Assembly: GCF_029667115.1 (NCBI RefSeq)
Contig: NZ_JARUIU010000013.1
Span: 1 to 58,366 of the forward strand
Direction: 5' to 3'
Source: Jeotgalibacillus sp. ET6
GTDB taxonomy: Bacteria; Bacillota; Bacilli; Bacillales; Jeotgalibacillaceae
Length of the DNA stretch: 58,366 nt
In this document: piece by piece, positions 1 to 10,008 of the stretch
Layout of the letters: every line of letters begins with the position of its first letter
Numbering within the stretch: position 1 is the stretch's first letter
The notes under the pieces: generated by a model
The model's database searches: none
What the model was told of the DNA's origin: nothing
Seen by the model: the letters and a program-made list of their open reading frames with translations, nothing else
Program-made: the position numbers and the translations under genes

Positions 1-67
1 AAGTTAAGCTCTTCAGCGCCGATGGTAGTTGGGGGTCTCCCCCTGTGAGAGTAGGACGTCGCTAGGC
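1..67 (+). rRNA. rrf: 5S ribosomal RNA, 3' part only
   Basis: The first 67 bases read as the 3' half of a Bacillus-type 5S rRNA: the AAGCTCTTCAGCGCCGATGG block, the G-rich/C-rich arm at 32-43, and the conserved GTGAGAGTAGGACG element at 44-57. The 5' half lies outside the window. The 3' end at about 67 is set by comparison with the recalled B. subtilis 5S end. It closes a ribosomal RNA operon, and no tRNA genes follow it. Confidence 0.93.
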
Positions 68-78
68 ACTAAAAAAAG

Positions 79-109
79 AGTCATTCCCTTTGGGGAATGG
101 CTTTTTTTT
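79..109 (+). terminator. Terminator of the upstream rRNA operon
   Basis: CATTCCC at 82-88 pairs with GGGAATG at 93-99 around a four-base loop, extended by weaker pairs on both sides. A run of eight T follows at 102-109. It sits right behind the 5S gene. From 110 to about 270 I see no gene and no convincing signal. Confidence 0.9.
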
Positions 110-270
110 GTGCTGTACACTGATAAAAATGTTCCAGCTGTTCACCTTCATTTGTTGCATGGTCATGCAGATATTCGTTTGATTAAGCTAGCGCATTGTT
201 TTATTTTCATGTATTTAATAGAGGATTCAACAGGCGGGAAATCTTTTTACTACCACTCAGCTCACCCTAT

Positions 271-300
271 TTGCAAAAAGATCGAAACGTATTGTATAAT
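271..300 (+). promoter_or_regulatory. SigA-type promoter of the ctsR operon
   Basis: A -35 box TTGCAA (271-276) is followed after 18 bases by a perfect -10 box TATAAT (295-300). Transcription would start near 306, inside the CtsR operator. I looked for a SigB promoter upstream, as exists for this operon in B. subtilis, and found no convincing one. Confidence 0.75.
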
Positions 301-303
301 TTA

Positions 304-326
304 TGTCAAAGATAGTCAAAGTCAAA
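304..326 (+). promoter_or_regulatory. CtsR operator with an extra half-site
   Basis: TGTCAAAGATAGTCAAA at 304-320 matches the known CtsR heptad direct repeat (RGTCAAA, 3-base spacer with a central A, RGTCAAA). A third GTCAAA follows immediately at 321-326 and runs into the ribosome binding site of ctsR. The operator covers the expected transcription start, so bound CtsR would block initiation and the operon would repress itself. Confidence 0.85.
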
Positions 327-339
327 GGAGGTGGGGGTT

Positions 340-801
340 GTGAAAAACATATCTGATGTCATTGAAAAGTATTTAAAGCAGGTTTTAGAAGGCAGTGGAA
401 GTGAAATAGTGGAAATAAAGAGAAGCGAAATTGCAGACAAATTTCAATGCGTGCCTTCTCAAATCAATTATGTAATTAATACCCGTTTTACAGTAGAGCG
501 GGGATATGTTGTGGAAAGTAAGCGGGGCGGAGGCGGCTATATACGTATTATAAAGGTCAAAAGCCATGATCAGTCCCATCTTATTGATCAGATATCAGAG
601 CTTCTTCAATCTCATATAGCACAAGCCACAGCGGAAGACGTAGTGTATAGACTGCTGGATGAAGACTGTATTTCCAAAAGAGAGGCGAAACTGATGCTGA
701 GTGCGATGGATCGAGCTACACTTAAAATTCCGTTGCCTCTGCGTGATGAAATTCGCGCAAGAATGTTAACGGCTATGATAACAACATTAAAATATAAATA
801 A
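340..801 (+). CDS. ctsR: Transcriptional repressor CtsR of class III stress genes
   Basis: CtsR is a dimeric winged-helix repressor of clp genes. It is released on heat stress or when McsB and ClpC target it. The 153-residue product has the family length. The N-terminal DNA-binding part carries the CVPSQINYVINTRF helix and the glycine-rich wing RGGGGYIRI. The C-terminal part, after about residue 75, is the four-helix domain. The start is the GTG at 340, eight bases behind AAGGAGG (325-331); an in-frame GTG at 331 overlaps that site and is rejected. It is the first gene of its own regulated operon. Confidence 0.95.
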   Translation: MKNISDVIEKYLKQVLEGSGSEIVEIKRSEIADKFQCVPSQINYVINTRFTVERGYVVESKRGGGGYIRIIKVKSHDQSHLIDQISELLQSHIAQATAEDVVYRLLDEDCISKREAKLMLSAMDRATLKIPLPLRDEIRARMLTAMITTLKYK

Positions 802-815
802 ATGAGGTGAGAGGG

Positions 816-1364
816 ATGGTTTGTCAAGAGTGTCAGCAGCGTCCCGCAGCATTGCATTTTACGAAAGTAGTGAACGGGGAAAAAACAGAGGTTCATTTGT
901 GTGAGGTTTGTGCGCAAGATAAAGGAGATTCCTTTTTATCTAATGATGCAAGTGCCTTTTCGTTCAATAATTTACTTGCGGGTCTTTTGAATATTACTCC
1001 AGTTGTACAGCAGCCTAACCAATCACAGCATTCTGAAAAAGAAACAATTCGCTGCAAGGAATGCAATTTAACCTTTCCGCAATTTTTAAAAATTGGAAAA
1101 TTCGGCTGTCCTTCCTGTTATGAATCTTTTCGTGATCAGCTTCCCCCTATTTTGAAACGGCTTCACAGCGGAAATGAGGTTCATCAGGGGAAACTTCCTG
1201 AGCGCGAAGGCGGGACAATTCATGTGAAAAGAAAAATCAGTGAGCTAAGAACAGAATTAAAGGAATTAGTGAATGAAGAAGAATTTGAAAAAGCAGCGGG
1301 AGTCCGCGATCATATACGCTCTCTTGAAAAAGATATCGATAAGCAGGGAGGTGAGCAGCCTTGA
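816..1364 (+). CDS. mcsA: McsA, zinc-finger activator of the McsB arginine kinase
   Basis: McsA activates the protein-arginine kinase McsB and helps control CtsR. The 182-residue protein has paired CxxC zinc motifs at the N terminus (MVCQEC, LCEVC), a second set in the middle (CKEC, CPSC), and a UvrB/UvrC-like (UVR) coiled motif near residues 140-175 with the [13 protein letters not shown] core. The ATG at 816 is chosen over the GTG at 807, which lies in the GAGGTGAGAGGG ribosome binding region. The stop overlaps the mcsB start by 4 bases, so the two are translationally coupled. Confidence 0.93.
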   Translation: MVCQECQQRPAALHFTKVVNGEKTEVHLCEVCAQDKGDSFLSNDASAFSFNNLLAGLLNITPVVQQPNQSQHSEKETIRCKECNLTFPQFLKIGKFGCPSCYESFRDQLPPILKRLHSGNEVHQGKLPEREGGTIHVKRKISELRTELKELVNEEEFEKAAGVRDHIRSLEKDIDKQGGEQP

Positions 1365-2440
1365 CACTTGAAAAGTTTTTGACGAAGGCTGTTACTTCCT
1401 GGATGAACGAAGAAGGACCTTATTCAGAAATTGTGTTATCAAGTCGAATACGATTAGCGAGAAATAGCAAACACCATTCATTCCCTACCGTTTTTACTGA
1501 AAAAGAGGCAGCGGACGTTTCTGAAAAAGTGAAACAGAGTATGAAAGAGGCCGGGGAAGCACTTGAACTTTTGGAAATGAAAGAACTCCAGGAGCTTCAA
1601 AAACGTGTACTGGTCGAAAAACATCTGATTAGTCCAAATCTTGCTGAAGATTCAGCTTCATCTGCTGTATGGCTGTCAGATGAAGAAGATATCAGTATTA
1701 TGGTAAATGAAGAAGATCATCTGCGCATTCAGTGTCTGTACCCTGGATTACAGTTAAAAGAAGCGCTGCGAAAGGCAAATGAACTTGACGATTCAATTGA
1801 AGAACACTTTGATTATGCATTTGATGAGCAGCTTGGTTATTTGACCACGTGCCCTACAAATGTTGGCACAGGCTTACGGGCATCTGTTATGATGCACTTA
1901 CCGGGTTTGATGATGACGAACCAGATGAATAGAATTATTCCGGCTATTGGACAATTTGGTCTTGTGGCTAGAGGAATTTACGGGGAAGGCAGCGAAGCTT
2001 TAGGTAACATCTTTCAAATTTCTAATCAAACCACGCTTGGAAAATCTGAGGAAGACATTGTAGAAGATCTCTTACGGGTTGTTCACCAAATTATTGCCCA
2101 GGAGAAAGCAGCGCGCGAAGCTTTGGTTCAGACTTCAGGTGTTCAGCTTGAAGATCGTGTTTTCAGATCCTATGGTGTATTAAGATATAGCCGTGTCATA
2201 GAATCTAAAGAAGCTGCTAAATGTTTATCGGATGTGCGTTTAGGAATTGATTTAGGGTATATAAAGGATGTACCTCGGACGATTTTAAACGAACTGATGA
2301 TTCTTACTCAGCCAGGATTCCTTCAGCAATACGCAGGAGGGTTTTTGCGTCCTTTTGAACGTGATTTGCGAAGGGCCTCATTAATACGTGAACGGTTAGA
2401 AATGGATGATTCACAGCTAAAAGGAGGAACAGACCTATGA
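1361..2440 (+). CDS. mcsB: Protein-arginine kinase McsB
   Basis: McsB phosphorylates arginines on misfolded proteins and on CtsR, marking them for ClpC-ClpP. It belongs to the phosphagen kinase fold. Visible motifs are the nucleotide-binding segment [12 protein letters not shown] near residue 27, the active-site loop [16 protein letters not shown] near 165, and the C-terminal RDLRRA element, the known RDxxRA phosphoarginine sensor. The product has 359 residues, the normal size. It starts with TTG behind GGAGGTGA and its stop overlaps the clpC start (ATGATG). Confidence 0.95.
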   Translation: MTLEKFLTKAVTSWMNEEGPYSEIVLSSRIRLARNSKHHSFPTVFTEKEAADVSEKVKQSMKEAGEALELLEMKELQELQKRVLVEKHLISPNLAEDSASSAVWLSDEEDISIMVNEEDHLRIQCLYPGLQLKEALRKANELDDSIEEHFDYAFDEQLGYLTTCPTNVGTGLRASVMMHLPGLMMTNQMNRIIPAIGQFGLVARGIYGEGSEALGNIFQISNQTTLGKSEEDIVEDLLRVVHQIIAQEKAAREALVQTSGVQLEDRVFRSYGVLRYSRVIESKEAAKCLSDVRLGIDLGYIKDVPRTILNELMILTQPGFLQQYAGGFLRPFERDLRRASLIRERLEMDDSQLKGGTDL

Positions 2441-4881
2441 TGTTTGGACGGTTTACGGAGAGAGCACAAAAGGTATTGGCGTTGGCACAGGAAGAGGCAA
2501 TTCGTCTTTCCCATTCAAATATTGGCACTGAACATATCCTGCTTGGGCTTGTTCGAGAAGGAGAAGGCATTGCTGCGAAGGCATTAAAGAGCCTGAATCT
2601 AAGCACGGAAAAGATTCAGGAAGAAGTTGAGGAACTGATCGGCAAAGGTACTGAACAGTCACCAAGCGTTCATTATACCCCGCGGGCAAAAAAAGTGATT
2701 GAGCTTTCAATGGATGAAGCACGTAAATTGGGCCATTCATATGTAGGCACTGAGCACATCCTTCTTGGGTTAATCCGTGAAGGAGAAGGTGTTGCAGCAC
2801 GGGTATTAAGCAATCTGGGTGTCAGTTTAAATAAAGCAAGACAACAAGTGCTTCAGCTGCTGGGCAGCAATGAAGCAAGTGGTCACCAAGGCAGCTCCAA
2901 TGCCAATGCGAGTACACCAACACTCGATGGACTGGCACGTGATCTTACCGTTATTGCGCGTGAAGGCAGCCTCGATCCGGTTATTGGCAGAAGCAAAGAA
3001 ATTCAACGCGTAATTGAAGTGCTGAGCCGCCGGACTAAAAACAATCCTGTGTTGATTGGAGAACCAGGGGTCGGTAAAACAGCGATCGCAGAAGGACTTG
3101 CGCAGCAGATTGTGCAAAATGAAGTGCCGGAAATTCTGCGCGACAAACGGGTTATGACGCTTGATATGGGTACGGTAGTCGCAGGAACAAAATATCGTGG
3201 TGAATTTGAGGACCGTTTGAAAAAAGTAATGGATGAGATTCGCCAGGCAGGAAATATCATTCTGTTCATCGATGAGCTTCATACGCTGATTGGAGCAGGA
3301 GGAGCAGAAGGTGCAATCGATGCCTCAAATATCTTAAAACCATCACTAGCACGCGGTGAATTACAGTGTATCGGTGCTACTACACTTGATGAATATCGAA
3401 AATACATTGAAAAAGATGCAGCATTAGAGCGCCGTTTCCAGCCAATTCAAGTAGATGAGCCGACAGCTGAAGAATCTGTTCAGATTCTAAAAGGGCTGCG
3501 CGACCGCTATGAAGCACATCACCGCGTATCGATTACAGATGCAGCGATTGATGCGGCTGTAAAATTATCAGACCGTTATATTTCAGATCGTTTTCTTCCC
3601 GATAAAGCCATTGATTTAATCGATGAAGCAGGCTCAAAAGTGCGTCTTCGTTCTTATACAACGCCTCCTAATTTAAAGGAGCTTGAAGCAAAATTAGAGG
3701 GAATCCGCAACGAAAAGGATGCAGCTGTTCAAAGTCAGGAATTTGAAAAGGCCGCTTCTTTACGGGATTCTGAACAAAAGACAAAAGAAAAACTGGATGA
3801 AACGAAAAAGATCTGGAAAGAAAAACAGGGTCAGGAAAATACAGAAGTAACGGTTGAAGATATCGCTCATGTGGTATCAACCTGGACTGGAGTTCCGGTT
3901 TCCCGTCTGGCAGAAACCGAAACACAAAAGCTGCTGAATCTCGAGGAAACACTCCACAACCGCGTCATCGGCCAGGGAGATGCTGTAACAGCCATATCCA
4001 AAGCCGTTAGACGGGCGAGAGCCGGTTTAAAAGATCCGAAACGCCCAATCGGTTCATTTATTTTCTTAGGACCTACAGGTGTTGGTAAAACGGAACTTGC
4101 ACGAGCTCTTGCGGAATCCATGTTTGGCGATGAAGACGCAATGATCCGAATCGACATGTCAGAATACATGGAAAAACATTCAACATCCCGTCTTGTAGGG
4201 TCGCCACCAGGGTATGTCGGATATGAAGAAGGCGGTCAACTAACAGAAAAAGTCCGCCGCAAACCTTATTCAGTCGTTTTGCTTGATGAGATTGAAAAAG
4301 CGCATCCTGACGTATTTAATATTTTGCTCCAGGTGCTTGAGGATGGCCGTTTGACGGATTCAAAAGGACGGACGGTAGATTTTCGCAATGTCGTATTAAT
4401 TATGACGTCCAACGTTGGGGCAAGTGCATTGAAATTCAATAAAAATGTCGGGTTTAATGTTCAGGACTCCAAACAGGATTATAAGGACATGAAAGGACAA
4501 GTGCTTGAAGAATTGAAGCGCGCTTTCCGTCCGGAGTTTTTAAACAGAATCGATGAAATGATTGTCTTCCATTCACTTGAAAAAGACCACCTCAAAGAAA
4601 TCGTCACGCTTATGGCGAACGAGCTGGTTAAGAGACTAAAAGAGCAGGATATAAAACTTTCTATAACAGAAGCAGCAAAAGAAAAAATCGCAGATGAAGG
4701 ATTTGATCCTGAATATGGAGCAAGACCGCTGCGCCGTGCGATTCAAAAGCATGTGGAAGACCGTTTATCCGAAGAGCTGTTAAAAGGAAACGTGCTTGCA
4801 GGCTATACGGTTGAAATTGATGTAGAAGGCAAAGAGTTCGTTGTAAACCGCAAAGAAGAAGCAGGTTCCACTGCGAATTAA
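2437..4881 (+). CDS. clpC: ATP-dependent Clp protease ATPase subunit ClpC
   Basis: ClpC is the AAA+ unfoldase that feeds substrates to ClpP, with McsB/phosphoarginine or MecA as adaptors. The 814-residue product shows the double Clp N repeat (residues about 1-145, two EHILLGL copies), the first AAA module with Walker A GEPGVGKT at about 208-215, the UVR-containing middle domain near 420-455, and the second AAA module with GPTGVGKT at about 545-552. It begins with two consecutive ATG codons. It is the last gene before a hairpin that probably limits transcription into radA. Confidence 0.97.
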   Translation: MMFGRFTERAQKVLALAQEEAIRLSHSNIGTEHILLGLVREGEGIAAKALKSLNLSTEKIQEEVEELIGKGTEQSPSVHYTPRAKKVIELSMDEARKLGHSYVGTEHILLGLIREGEGVAARVLSNLGVSLNKARQQVLQLLGSNEASGHQGSSNANASTPTLDGLARDLTVIAREGSLDPVIGRSKEIQRVIEVLSRRTKNNPVLIGEPGVGKTAIAEGLAQQIVQNEVPEILRDKRVMTLDMGTVVAGTKYRGEFEDRLKKVMDEIRQAGNIILFIDELHTLIGAGGAEGAIDASNILKPSLARGELQCIGATTLDEYRKYIEKDAALERRFQPIQVDEPTAEESVQILKGLRDRYEAHHRVSITDAAIDAAVKLSDRYISDRFLPDKAIDLIDEAGSKVRLRSYTTPPNLKELEAKLEGIRNEKDAAVQSQEFEKAASLRDSEQKTKEKLDETKKIWKEKQGQENTEVTVEDIAHVVSTWTGVPVSRLAETETQKLLNLEETLHNRVIGQGDAVTAISKAVRRARAGLKDPKRPIGSFIFLGPTGVGKTELARALAESMFGDEDAMIRIDMSEYMEKHSTSRLVGSPPGYVGYEEGGQLTEKVRRKPYSVVLLDEIEKAHPDVFNILLQVLEDGRLTDSKGRTVDFRNVVLIMTSNVGASALKFNKNVGFNVQDSKQDYKDMKGQVLEELKRAFRPEFLNRIDEMIVFHSLEKDHLKEIVTLMANELVKRLKEQDIKLSITEAAKEKIADEGFDPEYGARPLRRAIQKHVEDRLSEELLKGNVLAGYTVEIDVEGKEFVVNRKEEAGSTAN

Positions 4882-4914
4882 TGGCTGATACAGAAGATCT
4901 TTAAATCAATCAAT

Positions 4915-4957
4915 TAGTGCACGTGTGTCAGCCTCAAACACGTGCACTATTTTTTTA
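4915..4957 (+). terminator. Strong hairpin with T run between clpC and radA
   Basis: TAGTGCACGTGT (4915-4926) and ACACGTGCACTA (4938-4949) form a perfect 12-bp stem with an 11-base loop, followed by TTTTTTT. This has the form of an intrinsic terminator. The radA start is only 28 bases further and I see no promoter between, so it may be a partial terminator that lowers radA-disA expression relative to clpC. Confidence 0.85.
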
Positions 4958-4984
4958 TAAACCTTGCAAGGAGATGGAAATAGA

Positions 4985-6361
4985 GTGGCCAAAAAGAAAA
5001 CAAAATTCATGTGCCAGTCATGCGGCTATGAATCTGCAAAATGGATGGGCAAATGCCCAGGCTGCGGTGAGTGGAACACGATGGTAGAAGATGTATCCAT
5101 CACAGGGAAGCAGCCAAGAAAAACATTTACGCATACACCTGAAGGAAGTTCGGTTAAAGCAACTCCTCTTGTATCAGTTAAATCCATTCAGGAACCGCGA
5201 GTTGAGACGAAAAGCGGAGAATTAAATCGTGTTCTTGGCGGAGGTGTGGTTCCGGGCTCGCTGATTTTAATCGGAGGAGATCCGGGCATTGGAAAGTCCA
5301 CCTTGCTTTTACAGGTATCCTCTCAGCTTGCAGAAACAAAAAATAAAGTGCTTTATATTTCAGGAGAGGAATCTGTAAAGCAAACGAAACTCCGTTCTGA
5401 TCGATTAAACGTTACTTCTGAAAACTTATATGTTTATGCAGAAACGAATTTAGAATCGATCCACCACTCCATCGAACAATTGTCCCCGGATTTTGTAGTC
5501 ATTGATTCGATTCAAACCGTCTATCATCCTGAAGTCACTTCAGCCCCTGGCAGTGTCACTCAAGTAAGGGAATGTACAGCTGAGCTGATGCGCATTGCCA
5601 AAATGAAAAATATCGCTATTTTTATTGTGGGCCATGTGACAAAAGAGGGCTCCATTGCAGGTCCACGAATATTAGAGCATATGGTTGATACCGTGCTGTA
5701 CTTTGAAGGAGAACGGCATCATACGTACCGGATTTTGCGGGCTGTGAAAAACCGGTTTGGCTCTACAAATGAGATGGGTATTTTTGAAATGAAGGAAACG
5801 GGATTAGAAGAAGTGTTAAATCCGTCGGAAATTTTCCTCGAAGAAAGATCTCAGGGAGCAGCGGGCTCCACTGTAGTAGCCTCAATGGAAGGAACGCGTC
5901 CGGTGCTGGTTGAAATACAGGCGCTCGTGACCCCTACAAGCTTTAATAACCCGCGGCGAATGGCAACAGGAGTGGATCAAAGCAGGGTTTCTCTTTTAAT
6001 GGCTGTTCTTGAAAAAAGAGTAGGTCTGCTTTTACAGCAGCAGGATGCCTACTTAAAAGTAGCCGGCGGCGTCCGCCTTGATGAACCGGCAATTGATCTG
6101 GCAGTTGCGATAAGTATTGCTTCAAGCTTTAAAGATAAGCCTTCGAGTGGTACTGATTGCATTATTGGAGAAGTAGGGCTGACGGGAGAAATACGGAGAG
6201 TATCCCGGATCGAACAGCGGGTGCAGGAGGCTGCAAAGCTGGGATTTAAAAGGGTCTTTATTCCAGCCAATAATATTGGAGGATGGAAGTTCCCTGAAGA
6301 CATACAAGTCGTGGGTGTTTCAGATGTAAATGAAGCGTTAAAGAAAGTATTGGGGGATTAA
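4985..6361 (+). CDS. radA: DNA repair protein RadA
   Basis: RadA is a RecA-like ATPase and hexameric branch-migration helicase used in recombination. The 458-residue product has an N-terminal C4 zinc finger (FMCQSCGY and GKCPGCGEW), a Walker A box [10 protein letters not shown] near residue 90, the RadA-specific KNRFG motif near 255, and a C-terminal Lon-protease-like domain. The start is the GTG at 4985 (protein MAKKKTKF), 11 bases behind AAGGAG; an upstream in-frame TTG at 4964 overlaps that site. Three bases separate it from disA. Confidence 0.95.
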   Translation: MAKKKTKFMCQSCGYESAKWMGKCPGCGEWNTMVEDVSITGKQPRKTFTHTPEGSSVKATPLVSVKSIQEPRVETKSGELNRVLGGGVVPGSLILIGGDPGIGKSTLLLQVSSQLAETKNKVLYISGEESVKQTKLRSDRLNVTSENLYVYAETNLESIHHSIEQLSPDFVVIDSIQTVYHPEVTSAPGSVTQVRECTAELMRIAKMKNIAIFIVGHVTKEGSIAGPRILEHMVDTVLYFEGERHHTYRILRAVKNRFGSTNEMGIFEMKETGLEEVLNPSEIFLEERSQGAAGSTVVASMEGTRPVLVEIQALVTPTSFNNPRRMATGVDQSRVSLLMAVLEKRVGLLLQQQDAYLKVAGGVRLDEPAIDLAVAISIASSFKDKPSSGTDCIIGEVGLTGEIRRVSRIEQRVQEAAKLGFKRVFIPANNIGGWKFPEDIQVVGVSDVNEALKKVLGD

Positions 6362-6364
6362 AAA

Positions 6365-7435
6365 ATGGAAGAAAAAAGAAAGCAGGAACGGGCCATTGAC
6401 ATCGTTCAGCTCGTAGCCCCGGGCACTCCATTCAGAGAAGGGCTCGATAATGTTTTGCGCGCAGGAACGGGCGGACTGATTGTCGTAGGATACAACGAGA
6501 AAATGAAATCCATTGTAGATGGAGGCTTTCAAATTCATTGCCCATTTTCTCCAACATTTTTATATGAACTGGCTAAGATGGACGGAGCCATTATTTTAAA
6601 TGAAACAGGAAACAAAATTTTAATTGCCAATGCCCAGCTCGCCCCGAGTCCGATGGTTCCCTCTTCAGAAACGGGCATGAGGCACAGAACAGCAGAACGT
6701 GTAGCAAGGGAAACAGATGCCTTAGTGATCGCCATTTCTCAGAGAAGAAACGTCATTACTTTATACAAGGGGACGTTTCGATACGCGCTGAAAGAGATTG
6801 CTGTCATTTTAGCAAAAGCCAATCAAGCGGTTCAAACATTGGAAAAATACCGAGTGGTGCTTGATCAAAGCATCTCCCATTTAACACTTTTGGAATTCGA
6901 GGAAATGGTAACGTTTGGGGACGTTCTTCAGGTACTGCACCGTTTTGAAATGGTTCTGCGCATAAAAAATGAACTGTTGGTTTATTTAAATGAATTAGGA
7001 ACAGAGGGCAGGTTAGTCCGTTTGCAGATGAACGAATTAATTGCCGACATGGAAGAAGAAGCGATGATGATAATGCGGGATTACGCGAAGGACAGACATA
7101 TTAAATCCTTTGAGCTCCTTAATCGTTTTCAGGATATGGTAACGTCTGAGGTGTTGGAAGATGGCGCCCTCATGAAGCTGCTTGGGCACAGCGGCTATAC
7201 ACCGGCGGAAGATTTGACAGAGCCAAGAGGGTATCGTGTGCTTAGCAAAATTCCCCGCCTGCCCATTATGATCATTGAAAATTTAATCAATGAGTTTTCT
7301 CACTTAAACCAAATGGTCAAAGCGTCCGTTCAAATGCTTGATGATGTAGAGGGAATTGGAGAAGTCAGAGCAAAAAAAATTAAAGAAGGTCTGCGGCTGA
7401 TTAAAGATCAATCGATAGCCGACAATCAGCTGTGA
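6365..7435 (+). CDS. disA: Diadenylate cyclase DisA, DNA integrity scanning protein
   Basis: DisA makes cyclic di-AMP from two ATP and scans DNA for branched structures, delaying sporulation on damage. The 356-residue protein has the N-terminal DAC domain with both signature motifs, DGA (KMDGAIIL, near residue 77) and RHR (GMRHRTAE, near 109). A helical spine follows, and a C-terminal helix-hairpin-helix domain ([17 protein letters not shown]) binds DNA. It is cotranscribed with radA, whose activity is known to modulate DisA. Confidence 0.96.
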   Translation: MEEKRKQERAIDIVQLVAPGTPFREGLDNVLRAGTGGLIVVGYNEKMKSIVDGGFQIHCPFSPTFLYELAKMDGAIILNETGNKILIANAQLAPSPMVPSSETGMRHRTAERVARETDALVIAISQRRNVITLYKGTFRYALKEIAVILAKANQAVQTLEKYRVVLDQSISHLTLLEFEEMVTFGDVLQVLHRFEMVLRIKNELLVYLNELGTEGRLVRLQMNELIADMEEEAMMIMRDYAKDRHIKSFELLNRFQDMVTSEVLEDGALMKLLGHSGYTPAEDLTEPRGYRVLSKIPRLPIMIIENLINEFSHLNQMVKASVQMLDDVEGIGEVRAKKIKEGLRLIKDQSIADNQL

Positions 7436-7490
7436 AATAATGGATTGCCAGCTTTGTAGATATATGATATGATATGTCGTTTTGTATAAA

Positions 7491-7520
7491 TTGACTTTCT
7501 AATGAACATCATGCTACGCT
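7491..7520 (+). promoter_or_regulatory. Candidate promoter of yacL
   Basis: TTGACT (7491-7496) is separated by 18 bases from TACGCT (7515-7520), which is preceded by TG one base upstream (extended -10). The -10 box is weak. It lies in the 200-base gap between disA and yacL, where no other signal was seen apart from AT-rich sequence. Confidence 0.4.
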
Positions 7521-7636
7521 TTTTAAAATAAGAAAGTAGATTTTCAAGTGAAATGTACTGAAATATTCATTTTTATTGCTTTTAGCAAGGTTTGAAATAA
7601 ACAAATTGGTAAATAATGAAACAAGGAGGTGAAGGA

Positions 7637-8737
7637 ATGTTAAGACGAATCGTACAAGTGTGTTTTTTGATTTTAGGTGGAACCCTGGGCGTATTTTTAA
7701 TTCCTGAATTGTTGTTTGGGCCTTTAGGTGTAGATAACGCACTTATTAATAATCCCTATGTAACTGCTATTTTAGGAGCTATTATTTTTTATATTATCTT
7801 ATTTTGGCTGATTGACCACGTAGTGGAATTCCTTAAGTGGTGTGAGGATCGACTGGTGGAAGCGCCGGTGACAGATCTGCTTTTTGGTACACTCGGATTG
7901 ATCATCGGATTGATCGTAGCGTTCCTGCTGGGTGTAGCGATCAATGATATTCAAATTTTGATTGTCAATACAGTAGCGCCTATTTTACTAACGCTGATAT
8001 TGGGCTATTTAGGTTTCCGGGTTGGGTTTACCAAACGGGATGAATTGATTCAGCTATTTACGAAAAACCCTGCCAAAAAAACACTTGATATTAATGGACA
8101 GCAGCAAATGGTGGAACCTCCTGCCTCTAAAAGGCACAAAATCCTGGATACCAGTGTCATTATAGATGGGCGGATTGCAGACATTTGCCAGACGGGTTTT
8201 CTAGATGGAGAAATCGTCATTCCTCAATTTGTACTGGGTGAGCTTCAGCATATCGCGGATTCTTCCGATGCATTAAAACGAAATCGCGGACGCCGCGGAC
8301 TTGATATCCTTAAACGGATTCAGCGGGATATTCCCATCCAGGTCACCATTTATGAAGGGGACTTTGAAGAAATCCATGAGGTGGACAGCAAGCTTGTGAA
8401 GCTGGCCAAAGTATTGAATGGAATTGTCGTGACCAATGACTTTAATTTAAATAAAGTTTGTGATCTGCAGGACGTTCAAGTGCTGAATATCAACGATTTG
8501 GCCAATGCGGTTAAACCGGTTGTATTGCCTGGTGAAGAGCTTCATGTTCAAATGATTAAAGATGGCAAGGAACAAAACCAGGGAATCGCCTATCTCGATG
8601 ACGGGACCATGATTGTTGTGGAAGACGGGAAAAACTTTATTGGCAAACATATAGATGTAATCGTAACAAGTGTTCTTCAGACATCAGCAGGCAGAATGAT
8701 ATTTGCAAAACCGAAAGCATACGAAAAAGCGCTTTAA
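7637..8737 (+). CDS. yacL: PIN/TRAM domain membrane protein YacL
   Basis: This is the conserved Bacillus YacL: four predicted transmembrane helices in the first 130 residues, then a cytoplasmic PIN nuclease-like domain starting at [16 protein letters not shown] with the acidic residues of that fold, and a C-terminal TRAM RNA-binding domain ([15 protein letters not shown] onwards). The precise substrate is not established; membrane-anchored RNA cleavage is an inference. The 366-residue form starts at ATG 7637, seven bases behind GGAGG. Confidence 0.9.
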   Translation: MLRRIVQVCFLILGGTLGVFLIPELLFGPLGVDNALINNPYVTAILGAIIFYIILFWLIDHVVEFLKWCEDRLVEAPVTDLLFGTLGLIIGLIVAFLLGVAINDIQILIVNTVAPILLTLILGYLGFRVGFTKRDELIQLFTKNPAKKTLDINGQQQMVEPPASKRHKILDTSVIIDGRIADICQTGFLDGEIVIPQFVLGELQHIADSSDALKRNRGRRGLDILKRIQRDIPIQVTIYEGDFEEIHEVDSKLVKLAKVLNGIVVTNDFNLNKVCDLQDVQVLNINDLANAVKPVVLPGEELHVQMIKDGKEQNQGIAYLDDGTMIVVEDGKNFIGKHIDVIVTSVLQTSAGRMIFAKPKAYEKAL

Positions 8738-8761
8738 TCGCATAGAACAGGAGTTAGTCAA

Positions 8762-9448
8762 ATGGAGTATGAAGTGATTATCCCTGCTGCCGGAAAAGGA
8801 AAAAGGATGGGGGCAGACCGAAATAAATTGCTGCTTACTATAGACGGCAAACCGGTTATTATTCATACACTTCAGGTATTTGAGGAAGACCCGCTGTGCA
8901 AGGGGATTATTCTTGCTGTTAGCCCGGATGACCGAAAAGTGCTTGAAGGGCTGCTTGCGGAATATTCCATTCATAAAGTGGTCGCCATGGCTGAGGGCGG
9001 GAAGGAAAGACAGCAGAGCGTTTATCACGCCTTGCTCCACGCAACTGCATCTATCGTGATGGTGCATGACGGGGCCAGACCCTTTATTCAGCAGGCGGCG
9101 ATACATGAACTGGCCGAACAGGCATTTCAAACAGGTGCTGCTATAGCGGGAGTGCCTGTTAAAGATACAATGAAAGTGATCCGTGAAGGAACAGTTGCGC
9201 ACACGATAGATCGTTCAAGCTTGTGGTCGATTCAGACGCCGCAGGCTTTTCGTCTTTCTTTGCTGCTTAAAGCAAATCAGGAAGCAGTGAAAAATGGTTT
9301 TAATGGAACCGATGATGCTTCCCTTCTTGAACAAATTGGTGAAAAAGTTCAAGTTGTAGAGGCAGATTATGATAATATAAAGCTGACGACAAAAGAAGAC
9401 CTTTTTTTTGCTGAAGCCATTCTTAAAAAAAGGAAAAGCGGATGTTAA
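8762..9448 (+). CDS. ispD: 2-C-methyl-D-erythritol 4-phosphate cytidylyltransferase
   Basis: IspD transfers CMP from CTP to methylerythritol phosphate in the non-mevalonate isoprenoid pathway. The 228-residue sequence opens with the nucleotidyltransferase signature IIPAAGKGKRMGADRNK, followed by GKPVIIHTL, VMVHDGARPF near residue 100 and a VPVKDTMK segment. Its stop lies 58 bases before ispF, which catalyses a later step of the same pathway, so the pair is probably cotranscribed. Confidence 0.95.
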   Translation: MEYEVIIPAAGKGKRMGADRNKLLLTIDGKPVIIHTLQVFEEDPLCKGIILAVSPDDRKVLEGLLAEYSIHKVVAMAEGGKERQQSVYHALLHATASIVMVHDGARPFIQQAAIHELAEQAFQTGAAIAGVPVKDTMKVIREGTVAHTIDRSSLWSIQTPQAFRLSLLLKANQEAVKNGFNGTDDASLLEQIGEKVQVVEADYDNIKLTTKEDLFFAEAILKKRKSGC

Positions 9449-9506
9449 AATACAAGAATTAGCTATGTTTGAACAAGTGAAACAGAGTTAAAAATGAGGT
9501 GAAAGT

Positions 9507-9983
9507 ATGTTTCGAATCGGACAGGGCTATGATGTTCATCAATTAACAGAGGGCAGACCTCTTATTCTTGGAGGGGTTACGATTCCTCATGAAAAAGGAC
9601 TGCTTGGCCATTCAGATGCGGATGTGCTGCTTCATGTAGTAGCAGATGCAGCGCTCGGGGCAATTGGTGCAGGAGATATAGGCAAGCATTTTCCTGATAC
9701 TGATCCTGCTTTTAAAGGAGCGGATTCCGCGAAGCTGCTTGAGCATGTATGGGATCTTGTGAAAAAAGAAGGCTACCATTTGGCTAATATTGATTGTACG
9801 ATTATCGCACAGCGGCCGAAAATGGCTCCGCATATAGAAGAGATGAGGGAGCGGATTGCCGGACTCCTTGACGCGTCAAAAGAACAAGTGAATGTTAAAG
9901 CCACCACGACAGAAAAGCTCGGCTTTGCAGGTCGTGAAGAAGGCATCGCCGCTCAGGCAACCATTTTAATTCAGGCAAAATAA
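9507..9983 (+). CDS. ispF: 2-C-methyl-D-erythritol 2,4-cyclodiphosphate synthase
   Basis: IspF closes the cyclic diphosphate in the methylerythritol phosphate pathway as a zinc-dependent trimer. The 158-residue product has the metal ligands in GYDVHQL (Asp8, His10) and [12 protein letters not shown] (His about 42), the substrate loop [14 protein letters not shown], and the C-terminal [16 protein letters not shown] motif. It follows ispD behind a GAGGTGA site and precedes gltX by 25 bases. Confidence 0.96.
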   Translation: MFRIGQGYDVHQLTEGRPLILGGVTIPHEKGLLGHSDADVLLHVVADAALGAIGAGDIGKHFPDTDPAFKGADSAKLLEHVWDLVKKEGYHLANIDCTIIAQRPKMAPHIEEMRERIAGLLDASKEQVNVKATTTEKLGFAGREEGIAAQATILIQAK

Positions 9984-10008
9984 GAAGTACAAAATAGGAG
10001 GATTACTT

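Noticed and set aside
205-245. SigB promoter before ctsR (GGGAAA at 236)
   Set aside because: The matching GTTTAA-type -35 box is not found at 12-15 bases; nearby ATTTAA is too far and too weak.
29-343. A 104-codon frame running from the 5S gene through its terminator to the ctsR ribosome binding site
   Set aside because: It crosses a structural RNA gene, a terminator, the ctsR promoter and the CtsR operator, has no ribosome binding site and no recognisable protein character.
8684-9202. A 172-codon minus-strand frame opposite ispD
   Set aside because: Antisense to a certain enzyme gene; composition rich in His, Cys and Ser as is typical of shadow frames.
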